A stretch of 64,000 nt of DNA. Source: Sitta carolinensis (taxonomy: Eukaryota; Chordata; Aves; Passeriformes; Sittidae). The position numbers and the translations under genes were made by a program. The DNA is taken from assembly GCA_032173965.1 (NCBI GenBank), contig CM063288.1:19131501-19195500 (forward strand), given 5' to 3'. The notes beneath the pieces were generated by a model. That model worked only from the letters and a program-made list of their open reading frames with translations, made no database searches and had not been told where the DNA came from. Positions 40,401-49,213 of the stretch are shown here, one piece after another. How positions within the stretch are numbered: position 1 is the first letter of the stretch; every line of letters begins with the position of its first letter.

Positions 40401-43400
40401 AAAAAAGATTTCATCAGACTTCCAAAACTATTCTTATCCTCATTTTTAGTTTCTACAGTCTGTACTCTGTGGCTATGATAATGCTTTCTCTTGTCAAGGA
40501 TAGCCTATTCAGTCATTGTTCTTACTTCTCCTTTTATTAAGAAAAATGTCCTGTCTAAAACCTGTGCTCCAATTGGAAACAACTGGGACAGATACCTATG
40601 CAGTGGCACTTCTCTTGCTCAGAATTATTCTGCCAAGCATTAATGTGTCAGGGCAATGGTGTGTTTGCATTGTGGGTGGGTGTTTTTTTGTGGCCAGACA
40701 TCTTTGCCACTTTTATATCAGCTCAGGTAGGTAGTTTGAACTAGTGCAAACATTCTGCCTCTTCTCAGCCCCTTTTCTCTTACAGGTATCTTTAGCACCA
40801 GGGTTTGCTGTTACTGGCACATATTTTTTTGTGCTACTGAGTCAATACAAAAGCAGAACAATGCTACTGCAAACTTCTGACCTATGTGGGATGTAAAAAT
40901 TGTAGTCCTGTAAAAGCAGAAGAGTAAGTTAACTTACCAGCTTGCAATAGTAAATTACTTTTGAACACTATTATCAACAGCCACGATGGAGCTTACAACA
41001 TGTAAACAATGTATAGTTTATAACAAATGCTTTTCCTCTTTGGAGAATAACATGCACTCCAGGAAAATGGATCTTGATATGTGTTCTCTGTTGCTCGTAT
41101 GAAAGTTTTATATGTGCCTGAAGATTTTCAGATTTGGAAGTGCCATTCTTAGCATATCATAGTTCTTCAGTACCTGTGATTATTATTATGGGCCTTTACA
41201 CAAATATTTTGCCATAATACATTACTGATACAACATCTTGCTGAGTATGATTACATTCTGCTAGGAAATTTGAGTTCTCTCCATATCCTGATGTCTATGA
41301 AGGACTCTTCTGAGGTTTGAGTTTGGATTGTGAAAGTGTCTGTGACCTTGTATCTTTGTTTTTTCTGTCCACAAGAGTGTAAATGCTACTATTCATACCA
41401 GTGGCTGCAAAATCAGCTAATGGGGAGTAACTGCTGTTGAGAAGGAATTGAGTGAAAAGCACAGCTGAAACCAGGACAGTGACAGCTTGATCAGTTCTCT
41501 TCTACAGTACATCAAACATAAATGATTTCCTGCCCGCTCCATCATTTTAGTTAAGTAATTGGAAATCCTATTGATCTCCACACAGGGCTTAAAATAACAC
41601 AGTCTCAGTGGCAGGGCTGCAATTTCTGCAAAGACGTATTGTTCCTGATTAGTACTGGGACAGGAGCTACCCATCTCCACAGCTGAGCATGTATTAGTAC
41701 CATGTCAGGAAATCCTCTGGTGTGGGGCTGCTGTGGGTGAGCAGAACGCCACATGGTGGTGACCTCACTAATAAAATTCGAGTGTGTGGATTTAATGTTG
41801 CTCTGAATACTGACTCAGTAGTTTATATTCCTTCTGTCACCGAATTTTGCAGAGATCTTTCATCAGCTCTCAAAAAGAAGGAGGGTAATGAGCATCACCA
41901 ACCAAACAATCTGATGAATCAGTCTGAGATGCTGTTGAAAGATCATCTCTCTCTCTCCTAATCCCTGCTTCATTGCTTCTGTGTGGGTGGCTGGTTCATC
42001 TGACTCTTCTCTGTTCATGGTCGGTCTCTGCCACTCTTCCTGTATTTGCCATGCACTGATACTCTGGAGGGCTGAAAATGTAAGAGACAGCAGGATCTGA
42101 AAAGGGAAACAAGCTTGTTCTCCCACTCAGCAAGAACCAAGAGGCAGAACAGTGATATAGACACAGCAGCTGGCCAAGATGAAACTCAGATGAAAAACTT
42201 GGCAGTATAGCCCTTTATATACTGGATTTGCTATAATAAAATATTTAGCTGCACTGCAGCTTGAGGACTCCAGTACATGGAGTGCTATAAACCAAAGTTT
42301 CCTCAGTTCGATGACTATTTGGTGTGTGAGTCCACACACTTGTCAGGTAAAAAGCAGTTTAACTCTTTTGAAGTCTCATGCAGAAACATCTGTATCTAAG
42401 GTCTGTTGTGTAGCATTCTCATTAAAAGTAACTACAACAGCCTGTGATATGAAGTCCTATTAGATTTCAGTCAAGGTCTAAATCCCAGAGACTGATGAAA
42501 TGTATCTGATTTATCATCCTGTGGATGATCAACTTGCACATACATGTGCTCTCACACTCCACTGCTCTTCATTTATCTGTGAATCTCAGTGATATCTTTT
42601 TCTATCTGTCAGTTTTATGGCATCTGTTAAGGAGGTAGTCCACAGTGTTTTATAAACAAGCTAATAATTCTCACAGCATCTTTGTGGCCAACAAGGTATG
42701 CCAATACTTTGTGTCCATCTTTAACAAAAAATGAACTGTGTGAAGAAATTTGAATATTTCTTAGATTGCATAAGTTAATGTAACAGCTAAATCCACAGTT
42801 TAGAACTCCTGACTCTTTGTTCTCTGGTCGTAGTTACTTTTTACCACATCTAATGAAGAATAATCTGCTATGTTTTGAGGGCAGAAGTAAGTGCGATTGT
42901 TTGGTTTTTTAAAGGAAAAATTACAAAAAAGGCAGAAATTTTGAAGCATTGCTGATAGGAGTACTGTTGAGTTACTTGCACTAAATGGGATAATTAATGT
43001 AACTACATAATTACATAAATGTAATTATTTATTTTCTTGGTAATGTATGCAGTATTTAAAGGTGTCCCAATACAGGTGTTATGGTGTAATACAGAATACT
43101 GTTGCCTAATATACACATAATGGAGATAAAGACATTTATTCTGAATTATTTAGACAAGCTGATATATTGTGCTGTCCTTGGTCATAATATGAGACTGTTG
43201 TCGATTTTGCTGTGTTAACAAAGTGACTTTAGTTCAGCATGTTGCAGGAGAATATATTGGTCACTGGGCAGTGCTGCAGAAGGAGGCCACTTGCAGTAGC
43301 ACCAATTTCAGCTGCAGTTTCTGCTCCCATTGGATTTGATAACGTGCCCATCATCCTGCACTAATTTCTTGCTTGTCTGGAAGAATACCTACTTCTTCCA

Positions 43401-46400
43401 TATGATCCTCCTTTTCACCTCTCTCTGTTTCTCTCAGGATCCTTTCAGAAGCAAACACAGGACATTTTTGTCAGTTCTTAGACAATGTAGATAAGGATTT
43501 TACTCTTCCACCCATGCCTCTTTCTTTTCCTTCATCTCCAGCTTTTCCTTTCATCCCTGGTGCAAGACGGGTTCAACTTGCCAAGAATTAGTAGCTGATA
43601 CCCAAGAGCCTGGAATTGGGCCCACTAAGTTGTGGAAAGGGAATGTGATGTTAATGAGTCAGCATAGATCTTTTACCTCAGTGTCCCAAGTAGTGCTTTG
43701 CTGTCTAGATAAAGAGTTAGAGACTGGAGGAGAAACCTGTGTTAACTGGTGATGTGTTGCAGGGGATTGTTTAGTAGTTGTTGAAAATGTGTTCATTTTA
43801 TTCTGAGTGTTTAATTAGAGTGGTAGTATAATAAGCGCAGGATTATCTCTCCCAGTGGCTCAGATATTGTGGCAGGGTTCCTGAAAAATACCACAGATTT
43901 CTGTAAGATTGGATCTTAAATGGTGAATTTTTTTCCATTTGCTTTCATCAGCCATACTGCTTAATTCAAGATACTAACCTGAGTGCTTCACACAGCCAGG
44001 TGCACAACCCTCCTTGGGATGCATTCAACAAGGGAAGAATACCTTCCATGAAATTGTGTTGTGTTCTCCAGCTATCAAAATCTTCGAGGGGCTCAGAAAA
44101 AAAAACAGTCCAGAAATTATTTTCAAAAGCAGAAGCTAACATTTAGTTTCAAATTGCTAAGATCTGAGAAATGCTGAGCACTTGGAGCCTAAATTAATTT
44201 TCCCCTGTGAGATCAAATCCAGCTGCTTCAAGTCAGATATCCAAGAATCAAAGTTTCCACCATTCATTGTGAAAAGCTGGGATTTAACCACTGGAGAGCT
44301 TTGAAAAGCTCTCTCAGCAAGCATATTTTCAGATTTAAGTGCTTTTCTGAGTATTTGAATCTAAAATCTATTTGCATATACATCTTATAGGCACTTTCTC
44401 CTCCATGTAATCCATTTTCATGCTGCTATTTCCAGTCCCTGTTGTTTGTGTAGTTGACTAAAATGCTTCCATTGAATACTTGTAGCAGTGACATTGATGG
44501 AAAGTGGTCTAACCTGTCTTCCCTCCCCTTTTTCCTCAGTCTCTACAAGTAGAATTTCTCCGTTTAGTCTAACTCATAACCTTATGCATCTTCTCCCCAT
44601 TTCAGACTTTTAATATGAAATAATTTATTTATTTGGAGAGTTTATTTGCTTACCTCCATTTTTTCTGTAGTTCCCTGTATTTTTCACTCAGCTTCTGCTC
44701 TGTAGGTGCTTAGACATAGCTTTAGCTAGCTCCATCTGAGCACCTAACCTGCACATCGGACCACTGAACCCTCTTAGCATTGCAGAGCAATTAATGAGAT
44801 CCTTTTGCAGCTTTTATGGAGAATTCATCCTATCCTTAGTTTGTCAGATGTGAACAGATTAGAAAGAAGTCTGCTTTTTCATTTAGGCTTATTTCCCTAT
44901 CTAATACACAATAAATGAGTCATTTTCACATGAAACTGAAAAAACAACATTTGTTTTTGATACCGAAAGCACTCTTTTTGGCCTTGCTTCCCTCCTGACT
45001 TCTGCAAGAGTGGAGTAGGTCATCTCTAATGCTGCTTTTTTTGCTTGACTTCTGAGGAAGTCCCCAGAGATGAATTTGGTCCAGTTAATAAAAATAGAAA
45101 CAGAAAACTGCAGAAGCTTCATTTACAATTCTGCAGCATTTAAAATTTTAGACATAAAATTTTAGTTGAGTGTAAACAACAGTAACTATATACAGGAGTT
45201 GTGAATTCAAGTTTGAATTTTATATAATTGTTAGAACAGCAGTAAGCACTGGTGAAGTAGAACAGTGCTGACTCCACCTCTGTTTTGGTATGATCAGTGT
45301 CCCCTTGAACTGTAAAGTGGGGTGTTACTGTGACAAATAGAGCTACCACTGGCAAAACAGATTGCACAAAGATGAGACTGAAGAGTTCTACTTGACAGAA
45401 GCAATAATATGATGGGGTTTTTGCAAACTGGAAAACATTTTCTGGTGTTCACCCCATAAACAGAAGGCAATGTAAAAACACAGCTGTATAGGAAGGTTAT
45501 AAAACATCAACTTCTGCAGTGTAAGAAGGCAAAAAAAAAAAAAGGTAGAAGTAATACGAAATACCCCTACAGTATTAAGGCCAGTGTATTAGAAATCACT
45601 GGTTGACTTTTGACCAATGGCATTACACACATAAATCATTACCACTAAAAGTTGTGTTCTGGACTTGTTATCTGTACATAATTCATGTTAGTACTAATTG
45701 AACTGGTCTAATGTTGCTGGAAAGGATTGTGGATGTTTATTAAACAGGTGAGACCAGTGCCCGTAGCTTGTCCGCTGCGCTCGGTGCTGCCCCGGAGCCC
45801 GTGCGGGGTCCCGGTGCCCGAGCCCGCGGTGTTGGCCGGGCTCAACGCGCCATCTACTGACTGGCGGGGATGGTTTGCTTAAAACAAGGAGAAAAAAGAA
45901 AAACAGTGGAGTTTTTAATGAATTTCCCTGCATCATCAGGGAAAATGGATGAAGTTTAACCAATCCTTTTATTGCCTTATTTTTCTCCACCTAATTAACA
46001 GCCATTCCTAGGTCATTATTTGTTTTTAAAAATGCCGTTGTTTCTATTGTCGTCCACTCTACCCTCAGGCTGTTTGCTAAAATAGATTAAAATCACCTGT
46101 TGTGGCAGATCTAGTCTGAATTTACCCTCTTTTAACTTAAAACAGTTAGCCATTGTTTTATCTCAACAGGCCCTACTAAGAAGTTTATGACATGTTTTTA
46201 TAAGCCCCCTTTAAGTATGAAAAAGCTGCGATAAGGTCTCCCATCTCTCACTGCCCCATTGTCCACCTGTCCTGTATGTACTGCTAAGCCTCACTCTTGG
46301 TTGTACATAAGTGGTATGTAGATCAGATTTTGTGCAAAAAGCGGCTAATAGGGGGGCACCAAATCCCTTCTGGAAGCAGTTGAGATGGAGTAACTTTATT

Positions 46401-46973
46401 TCAAAAACATGCAATGCAGTAATTTTTGTAACCAATCAGGGAAGGAGTTATTTGAGTCAACCAATACCTGCTAGCTGCATAGATGAAGGGAAGAAATGCA
46501 CACTGAGGATTTTTGTTTTGTGTATGCAGTGTTTACAAATCAAGTTAAAAATTGAAAACAATATTTTGATGTTGTTTCTCTCTGGAGACACCTGTGTGAT
46601 TTAGTCCAAGTCACTATTACTTTGAAAACCAGCTGTCCGTGTTGATCCCATCTAGTCAAGTACTTGTCGTTTTGATTTAAAAGTAACTCCTTTGAGATTG
46701 TTGGCTTAAGGAAAGTGTTATTGTTTTTCTGTCCCTTTTTTTCTAGGATATTAAATACAACATTGTTTGAACTGTATGAAGCTCTGGGCAATTTTCCTGC
46801 CTTGTGGGTCTTCAATGTGCTACTCATGGTTCTTCAAATTCTGCACTGTTTTTGGTCTTACCTAATCATAAAGGCAGCCTACAAAGCTATTTCAAAGGGC
46901 AAGGTAAGACAATACAGTCCTGTTTCATGATTTTAATTTTTCATTACCAATAGAGGTCACTTTTTGTTTGGAT

Positions 46974-47013
<40 letters not shown>

Positions 47014-49213
47014 CCTAATCCATAACATGCTGCTGAAGACACATCTTGTTTTCGATAAACTCTTCTTTCGTTTCCTGGAAACTTTTTCCCACTCCTAATG
47101 ATTGTCAGATAAGTTAATAATATTCTGTATAGTGATTGTCTTTATATGTGCTTCCACACTTCTTTTTTACTACATGGTACACTGAACTAAACTACATTAG
47201 TGAAATCGGATTAAAAGAGACCCAACAAATAAGCTGGTTTCTTGGGGCTGCCAGTTTTGTTTTCCTTCTTTATAGAAGTAGTTAGCAAAAATTAGTTAGC
47301 AAAATCATTTCACAGTTGGAAGTGATAGCAATAATAATACAAAATGAAATTCTCCTGCATTTGGCAAAGTTACAGATCACAGCCTCTTCTGGTTTTGGTA
47401 TTAATAAGGTATTGCAAAGAGCTATGTATTTTCTTTCTAGTATTCCCAGAGCAAGACTATTTCGCCTAAAATTCAGTGTCTTGCTGCCAGTGGTACATTT
47501 GACAGGAAGATGTCACTCCTAGAAATACCAACCCCATTACAGTTGCTGTGCCAACACAGGGCTTATGTGCAGATGGTAGAACTAATCCTTACAGATTGTG
47601 TAAAGTCAGGACACTTTGCCCTTAAAGAGCAGAGTGCATTGATGGGACTGACCCCGAAGTGAATGGGATTGTTCTCCAGAAAATTGCTTTCTGTGAATGT
47701 ACTGGAGAGCTCAGCCATGCACTAGCAGAGCCCAGAATCTGCCACTCAATCTGTGAAAGACAGTGCATTCACGAGCTGTATTTTTCCTGGAAGCCACACT
47801 TTAGTCTCCTCTGCTTTTAGCAATTATTAGCCTCACCTGTCCTGTGTGAATTACACCAGTGACTTCAAAGACTGCTTCCTACTCTCTCTTACTCTGCTTG
47901 TTTATCCTTTCCCTTGTGCTATGCTGGAAGGCTGGGAAGTGGAACCCCTTGCATGTAAGTTTCTTTAAATTTATTATTTTGACAGCACTGGTGTTTGTGG
48001 TTTGGGTTGGTTTGGTTTTTTTTTAATTTGTAGTTTCTGCTTGATATTTATCCATTGTTTGTATTTATATATTTAAGTAAAGACTATCTTTAAAGGCCAT
48101 TTTTACTTCTTGGTTATGCATCACCAAAAACCATTCAAACCCACTTCTATCTATAGATCTGGGTGCTGTTATGCTGCACCTTTTTGACATACAAAGATAG
48201 ACAGACAGAAATATGTGTATGTATACACTATATATATATCTCAGCAGGATAAGCATCTGCTCTGTCAGCATTCAGGACACACACTTGAGACTGTAAATCC
48301 TTCACCTTGTAGTTCTAGCGATTGCACAAGAGAAAATTGAAATCATACAGAGTTAGAGCAGAGTTAGACACTTGCAGTAACACAGTGACCAGGTTAGAGA
48401 TGGATATGTATGACATATATACAGAGGATCTATCTTCCTTCAGTTCTTAACATAATTTCTCACTTTCAATGTCATTCTTTCTATTTCTGCAGTAAAAATC
48501 AGAACTATTTTCACAACACATTACAGATATCTTACATATAAGTACTAAGTACTGCAAGATGTGTTATGTTCATATCAGGTTTTAAGTGCAAAAACCCTGC
48601 TTTGTTAATGCATTTTAAAAATAAAGAGAGCAGATCCCATGTTTAGCACAACTAGCTACAGTATAGAATCTTACTTTAATTTTTTGCTTTGGGGCAGGAC
48701 CCTAGCAGAAGAATTGGCAATGTATCTATTAAGAGAATTTAAGTTGATGCAGAATTGTTCAGTCATCTGGTCTGCCATCGCATAGATCACAGGTGCTGAG
48801 TACTGCATCCTGAAACCATTCTCTTGTGTCTGATAAGGGTATAATTCTAAGTGTATTTCTGTACCCCCCAGCAGCTGCAATATAAAAGTCCCTTTATATG
48901 AAAGACACTGAAGCAACCTATTAATTGAAATTGAGATCGCCTTCAAAGCTCAAATTGAAAAAATATGTTAATTCTCTGATTCTCTTGAACAAAAAAGCTG
49001 AGTTGTTTCCTTACAGTCACCTACTGCCTACTTCTTTTCCACATTCTACAGGTAGCAAAGGATGCACGAAGTGATGTTGAGTCAAGCTCAGATGAGGAAG
49101 AAACAGTACCTCACTCAAAGGCCCCGCACAGCACTGTCACCACCAATGGGACCAGCGGTGCCAATGGGACAAATGGGTATCTTACTGGTGCCACTTCCTC
49201 AGAGGAGCATTAA
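7395..49213 (+). CDS. CERS6: Ceramide synthase 6, 3' part of gene (7 exons plus a microexon)
   Basis: Ceramide synthases are ER multi-pass membrane enzymes that transfer a fatty acyl group from acyl-CoA to sphinganine or sphingosine; mammalian CERS6 prefers C14-C16 chains. The coding exons are 7395-7452, 21619-21669, 24252-24344, 30468-30596, 33950-34056, 46747-46903 and 49052-49213. Each is bounded by AG and GT, and the frame stays open through every junction, giving 251 residues plus stop. Segment lengths of 19, 17, 31, 43, 36 and 52 codons match human CERS6 from Trp137 to Lys334 as I recall it. The TLC (Lag1p) domain has the HH pair and HDxxD motif. CERS6 is preferred over CERS5 because of [18 protein letters not shown], the TNGTSG tail, the AGKWNPLH microexon and the neighbouring SPC25. 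The 5' exons lie outside the window. Exon calls are by eye, without transcript data. Confidence 0.93.
10155..10185. repeat. Three-copy tandem repeat TTTTCTTAGG
   Basis: Three adjacent copies lie at 10155-10164, 10165-10174 and 10175-10185. The first two are identical and the third has one extra C. Confidence 0.9.
13785..13868 (+). mobile_element. CR1 LINE fragment (3' end)
   Basis: The block gggtgttctctgcagggcc followed by aggagttggacttgatgatc and ccttccaactcag is the standard 3' end of avian CR1 elements in sense orientation. Only about 85 bp survive, consistent with 5' truncation during insertion. The reading frames crossing it are not genes. Confidence 0.85.
17476..17489. repeat. Poly(A), 14 nt
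   Basis: An uninterrupted A14 lies within the 14.2-kb intron, with no associated element recognised. Confidence 0.9.
18772..18782. repeat. Poly(C), 11 nt
   Basis: An uninterrupted C11 lies in AT-rich intron sequence. Confidence 0.9.
21619..21669 (+). CDS. CERS6: CERS6 exon (human residues ~156-172)
   Basis: This 51-nt exon follows tttctttcag and precedes gtaaaa. Its 17 codons read [17 protein letters not shown]. This is the aromatic-rich loop between two membrane helices of the TLC domain. The TPWLWNTR block is characteristic of CERS6 (CERS5 has SPWFWDIR). Ser-Gly replaces the Tyr-Asn of the human protein. It is in phase 0 at both ends. Confidence 0.92.
21796..21825. repeat. Perfect 11-bp inverted repeat (hairpin)
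   Basis: TTCCCATCTTG at 21796-21806 pairs with CAAGATGGGAA at 21815-21825 across an 8-nt loop, 127 nt after a CERS6 donor site. Three further weaker pairs extend it after one mismatch. Confidence 0.8.
22558..22610. repeat. (TTAAAA)n hexanucleotide repeat
   Basis: Six or more copies of TTAAAA occur with small length changes in the A runs, ending in A10. It is flanked by near-identical atacagtaaatt and atacagtcaaatt, so the array may have expanded between or within a short duplication. Confidence 0.85.
24252..24344 (+). CDS. CERS6: CERS6 exon (human residues ~173-203)
   Basis: This 93-nt exon has acceptor ctttcag and donor gtaaga, and 31 codons in phase 0. It starts [19 protein letters not shown] and ends FIDVKRK. 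The segment [13 protein letters not shown] is a highly conserved TLC-domain membrane helix in ceramide synthases, and the DVKRKDF block across the next junction is a family signature. Met-Pro replaces Thr-Thr of the human protein near the start. Confidence 0.94.
29312..29465. repeat. Overlapping exact inverted repeats
   Basis: Arm pair A: CTCTTGTGGGCCA at 29312-29324 pairs exactly with 29349-29361 (13 bp, 24-nt loop). Arm pair B: AGAGCTGTCAGAAAG at 29358-29372 pairs exactly with 29451-29465 (15 bp). A2 and B1 share four bases, so the two full hairpins cannot both form. A 6-bp pair (GAGCAG 29401-29406, CTGCTC 29421-29426) lies inside loop B. It could be a small DNA-transposon relic, but no family was recognised. 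Confidence 0.7.
30405..30438. repeat. T-run plus (GTTT)n microsatellite next to a splice acceptor
   Basis: A T11 run is followed by five GTTT units and another T run, ending 29 nt before the CERS6 exon that starts at 30468. It merges into the polypyrimidine tract of that exon. Confidence 0.9.
30468..30596 (+). CDS. CERS6: CERS6 exon with the catalytic Lag1p motif (human residues ~204-246)
   Basis: This 129-nt exon (43 codons, phase 0) carries the active-site motif. The histidine pair, equivalent to human His211-His212, is encoded at 30489-30494. The HDAAD element follows, with its aspartates at 30573-30575 and 30582-30584. These residues are required for activity across the family, so the enzyme is predicted to be active. 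Twelve of 43 positions differ from recalled human CERS6, mostly conservatively; Phe to Thr in the helix after the HH pair is less so. The acceptor is gctgctctag and the donor is gtgaga. A (GTTT)n microsatellite abuts the pyrimidine tract. Confidence 0.95.
30597..33949 (+). other. CERS6 intron, 3.35 kb
   Basis: No repeat family or RNA gene was recognised. A purine-rich plus strand around 33.2-33.7 kb leaves a long chance reading frame on the minus strand. Confidence 0.75.
33950..34056 (+). CDS. CERS6: CERS6 exon (human residues ~247-282)
   Basis: This 107-nt exon has acceptor cttttgcag and donor gtgagt. It begins [18 protein letters not shown], runs through the helix [15 protein letters not shown], and ends with two bases of a Trp codon completed by the first base of the next exon. 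AAKMANY is the conserved end of the Lag1p motif. Two cysteines (CKC) replace the Ala-Lys-Phe of human CERS6. Confidence 0.94.
35640..36358 (+). mobile_element. CR1 LINE fragment, internal 3' portion
   Basis: Sense-strand CR1 landmarks appear in order: aaatcatacttggccaaccc at about 35.67 kb, gcaccctcagtaagtttact at about 35.75, ggaatggctgatacaccaca at about 35.79, accatgagccag-like sequence at about 35.99, ctgggctgcattaggagggg at about 36.04, ccctggtgaggccacatgta at about 36.10 and gaagggagagtgtaaagaaa at about 36.31. A gap relative to the usual order near 35.72 suggests an internal deletion. The extreme 3' end is missing, and the LTR begins about 70 bp further on. Confidence 0.85.
36427..37000 (+). 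mobile_element. Avian endogenous retrovirus LTR, diverged solo copy
   Basis: The sequence starts TGGTTTAACCCC and ends near CA, fitting LTR termini. It carries a run of blocks I recognise from a common avian ERV LTR family: ggcaggtgttcagctgtctc, a TATA-like ttttatatgctgagcatgac at 36731-36750, cctgtgggcagctgtcccaa, ccttgtgcacctcc, gtgctcagcagtaaca and tccagcacaaatccagaata. No retroviral gene is next to it, so it looks like a solo LTR with many substitutions. The class is probably ERVL-type but I cannot settle it. I saw no clear target-site duplication. An AATAAA lies just past the end at 37013-37018. Confidence 0.72.
37547..37559 (-). promoter_or_regulatory. ETS/CRE composite motif
   Basis: Plus-strand GACGTCACTTCCG is, on the minus strand, CGGAAGTGACGTC. 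This is an ETS core (CGGAAGTG) fused to a cAMP-response element (TGACGTC), in the arrangement typical of active vertebrate promoters. Several CpGs lie within 60 bp in otherwise CpG-poor intron, about 550 bp after the LTR. Confidence 0.4.
45531..45543. repeat. Poly(A), 13 nt
   Basis: A13 in an intron; no linked element was recognised. Confidence 0.9.
45758..45870. promoter_or_regulatory. Compact CpG-rich tract in intron
   Basis: About 113 bp contain roughly 15 CpGs in an AT-rich intron. The boundaries are abrupt on both sides. This could be a small unmethylated regulatory element or a GC-rich insertion. The minus-strand frame through it resembles no protein. Confidence 0.45.
45847..45860 (-). 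promoter_or_regulatory. CTCF-like core motif
   Basis: The minus strand reads TCAGTAGATGGCGC, 13 of 14 positions of the CTCF core CCASYAGRKGGCRC (only the first base differs). It sits at the edge of the CpG-rich tract. Confidence 0.4.
46104..46246 (-). mobile_element. CR1 LINE fragment (minus strand)
   Basis: Plus-strand blocks gaatttaccctcttttaact, tcaacaggccctactaagaa, and ataagccccctttaagtatg with gcgataaggtctccc are the reverse complement of a CR1 3' region. The piece is short and diverged. Confidence 0.75.
46747..46903 (+). CDS. CERS6: CERS6 exon with acyl-chain specificity loop (human residues ~283-334)
   Basis: This 157-nt exon completes the split Trp codon and adds 52 codons. It starts [19 protein letters not shown], continues through a last membrane helix ([19 protein letters not shown]) and ends AISKGK. 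The loop after LNTTLF lies between the last two helices, the segment reported to govern acyl-chain length choice in ceramide synthases. Here it reads [11 protein letters not shown] where human CERS6 has ESWEIVGPYPS, so this is the most diverged exon of the TLC domain. The acceptor is ttttctag and the donor gtaaga. A 38-T tract begins 73 nt after the exon end. Confidence 0.94.
46976..47013. repeat. Poly(T), 38 nt
   Basis: An uninterrupted run of T starts 73 nt after the 5' splice site at 46903. It is the longest homopolymer in the window, and its length is likely to vary or be uncertain in assembly. Confidence 0.9.
47931..47954 (+). CDS. CERS6: CERS6 alternative 24-nt microexon (AGKWNPLH)
   Basis: Between the last two constitutive exons, 24 nt flanked by AG (47929-47930) and a strong gtaagt donor (47955-47960) encode AGKWNPLH in the correct phase. 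A pyrimidine-rich stretch with repeated ctctctt and tttccctt lies just upstream. I recall the same eight residues as the insertion that distinguishes the longer isoform of mammalian CERS6. Inclusion would put this peptide between KGK and VAKDAR, just before the cytosolic tail. Identity in sequence, phase and splice sites makes chance very unlikely; usage in this species is unknown. Confidence 0.85.
49052..49213 (+). CDS. CERS6: CERS6 terminal coding exon, cytosolic acidic tail and stop
   Basis: The acceptor is ctacag; 53 codons are followed by TAA at 49211-49213. The tail opens with [17 protein letters not shown]. This contains the DxRSDxE motif known from ceramide synthase C-termini (49061-49081) and a serine cluster before acidic residues that fits casein kinase 2 sites, reported to be phosphorylated in mammalian CERS tails. 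A Thr/Asn/Gly-rich stretch ([17 protein letters not shown]) follows, which matches the CERS6 tail style with a short GAN duplication-like insert. The last residues, SSEEH, differ from human SMDD. Confidence 0.93.
   Translation, partial: VAKDARSDVESSSDEEETVPHSKAPHSTVTTNGTSGANGTNGYLTGATSSEEH

Larger units (their letters stand above)
34057..46746 (+). other. CERS6 intron, 12.7 kb
   Basis: This is the most repeat-rich intron. It holds CR1 at 35.64-36.36 kb, an ERV LTR at 36.43-37.00 kb, A13 at 45531-45543, a CpG-rich tract at 45758-45870 and a minus-strand CR1 piece at 46.10-46.25 kb. An ETS/CRE composite site lies at 37547-37559. The stretch from about 37.6 to 45.5 kb shows nothing I can name. 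Confidence 0.8.
46904..49051 (+). other. CERS6 last intron, 2.1 kb, split by the microexon
   Basis: It contains a T38 tract at 46976-47013 and the alternative microexon at 47931-47954. Skipping the microexon joins 46903 to 49052 in frame, and including it adds eight codons, also in frame. Confidence 0.8.

Noticed and set aside
45694..45990. 98-codon minus-strand ORF with Arg/Gly/Pro-rich middle.
   Set aside because: The composition just reflects the CpG-rich tract; both ends are ordinary AT-rich intron.
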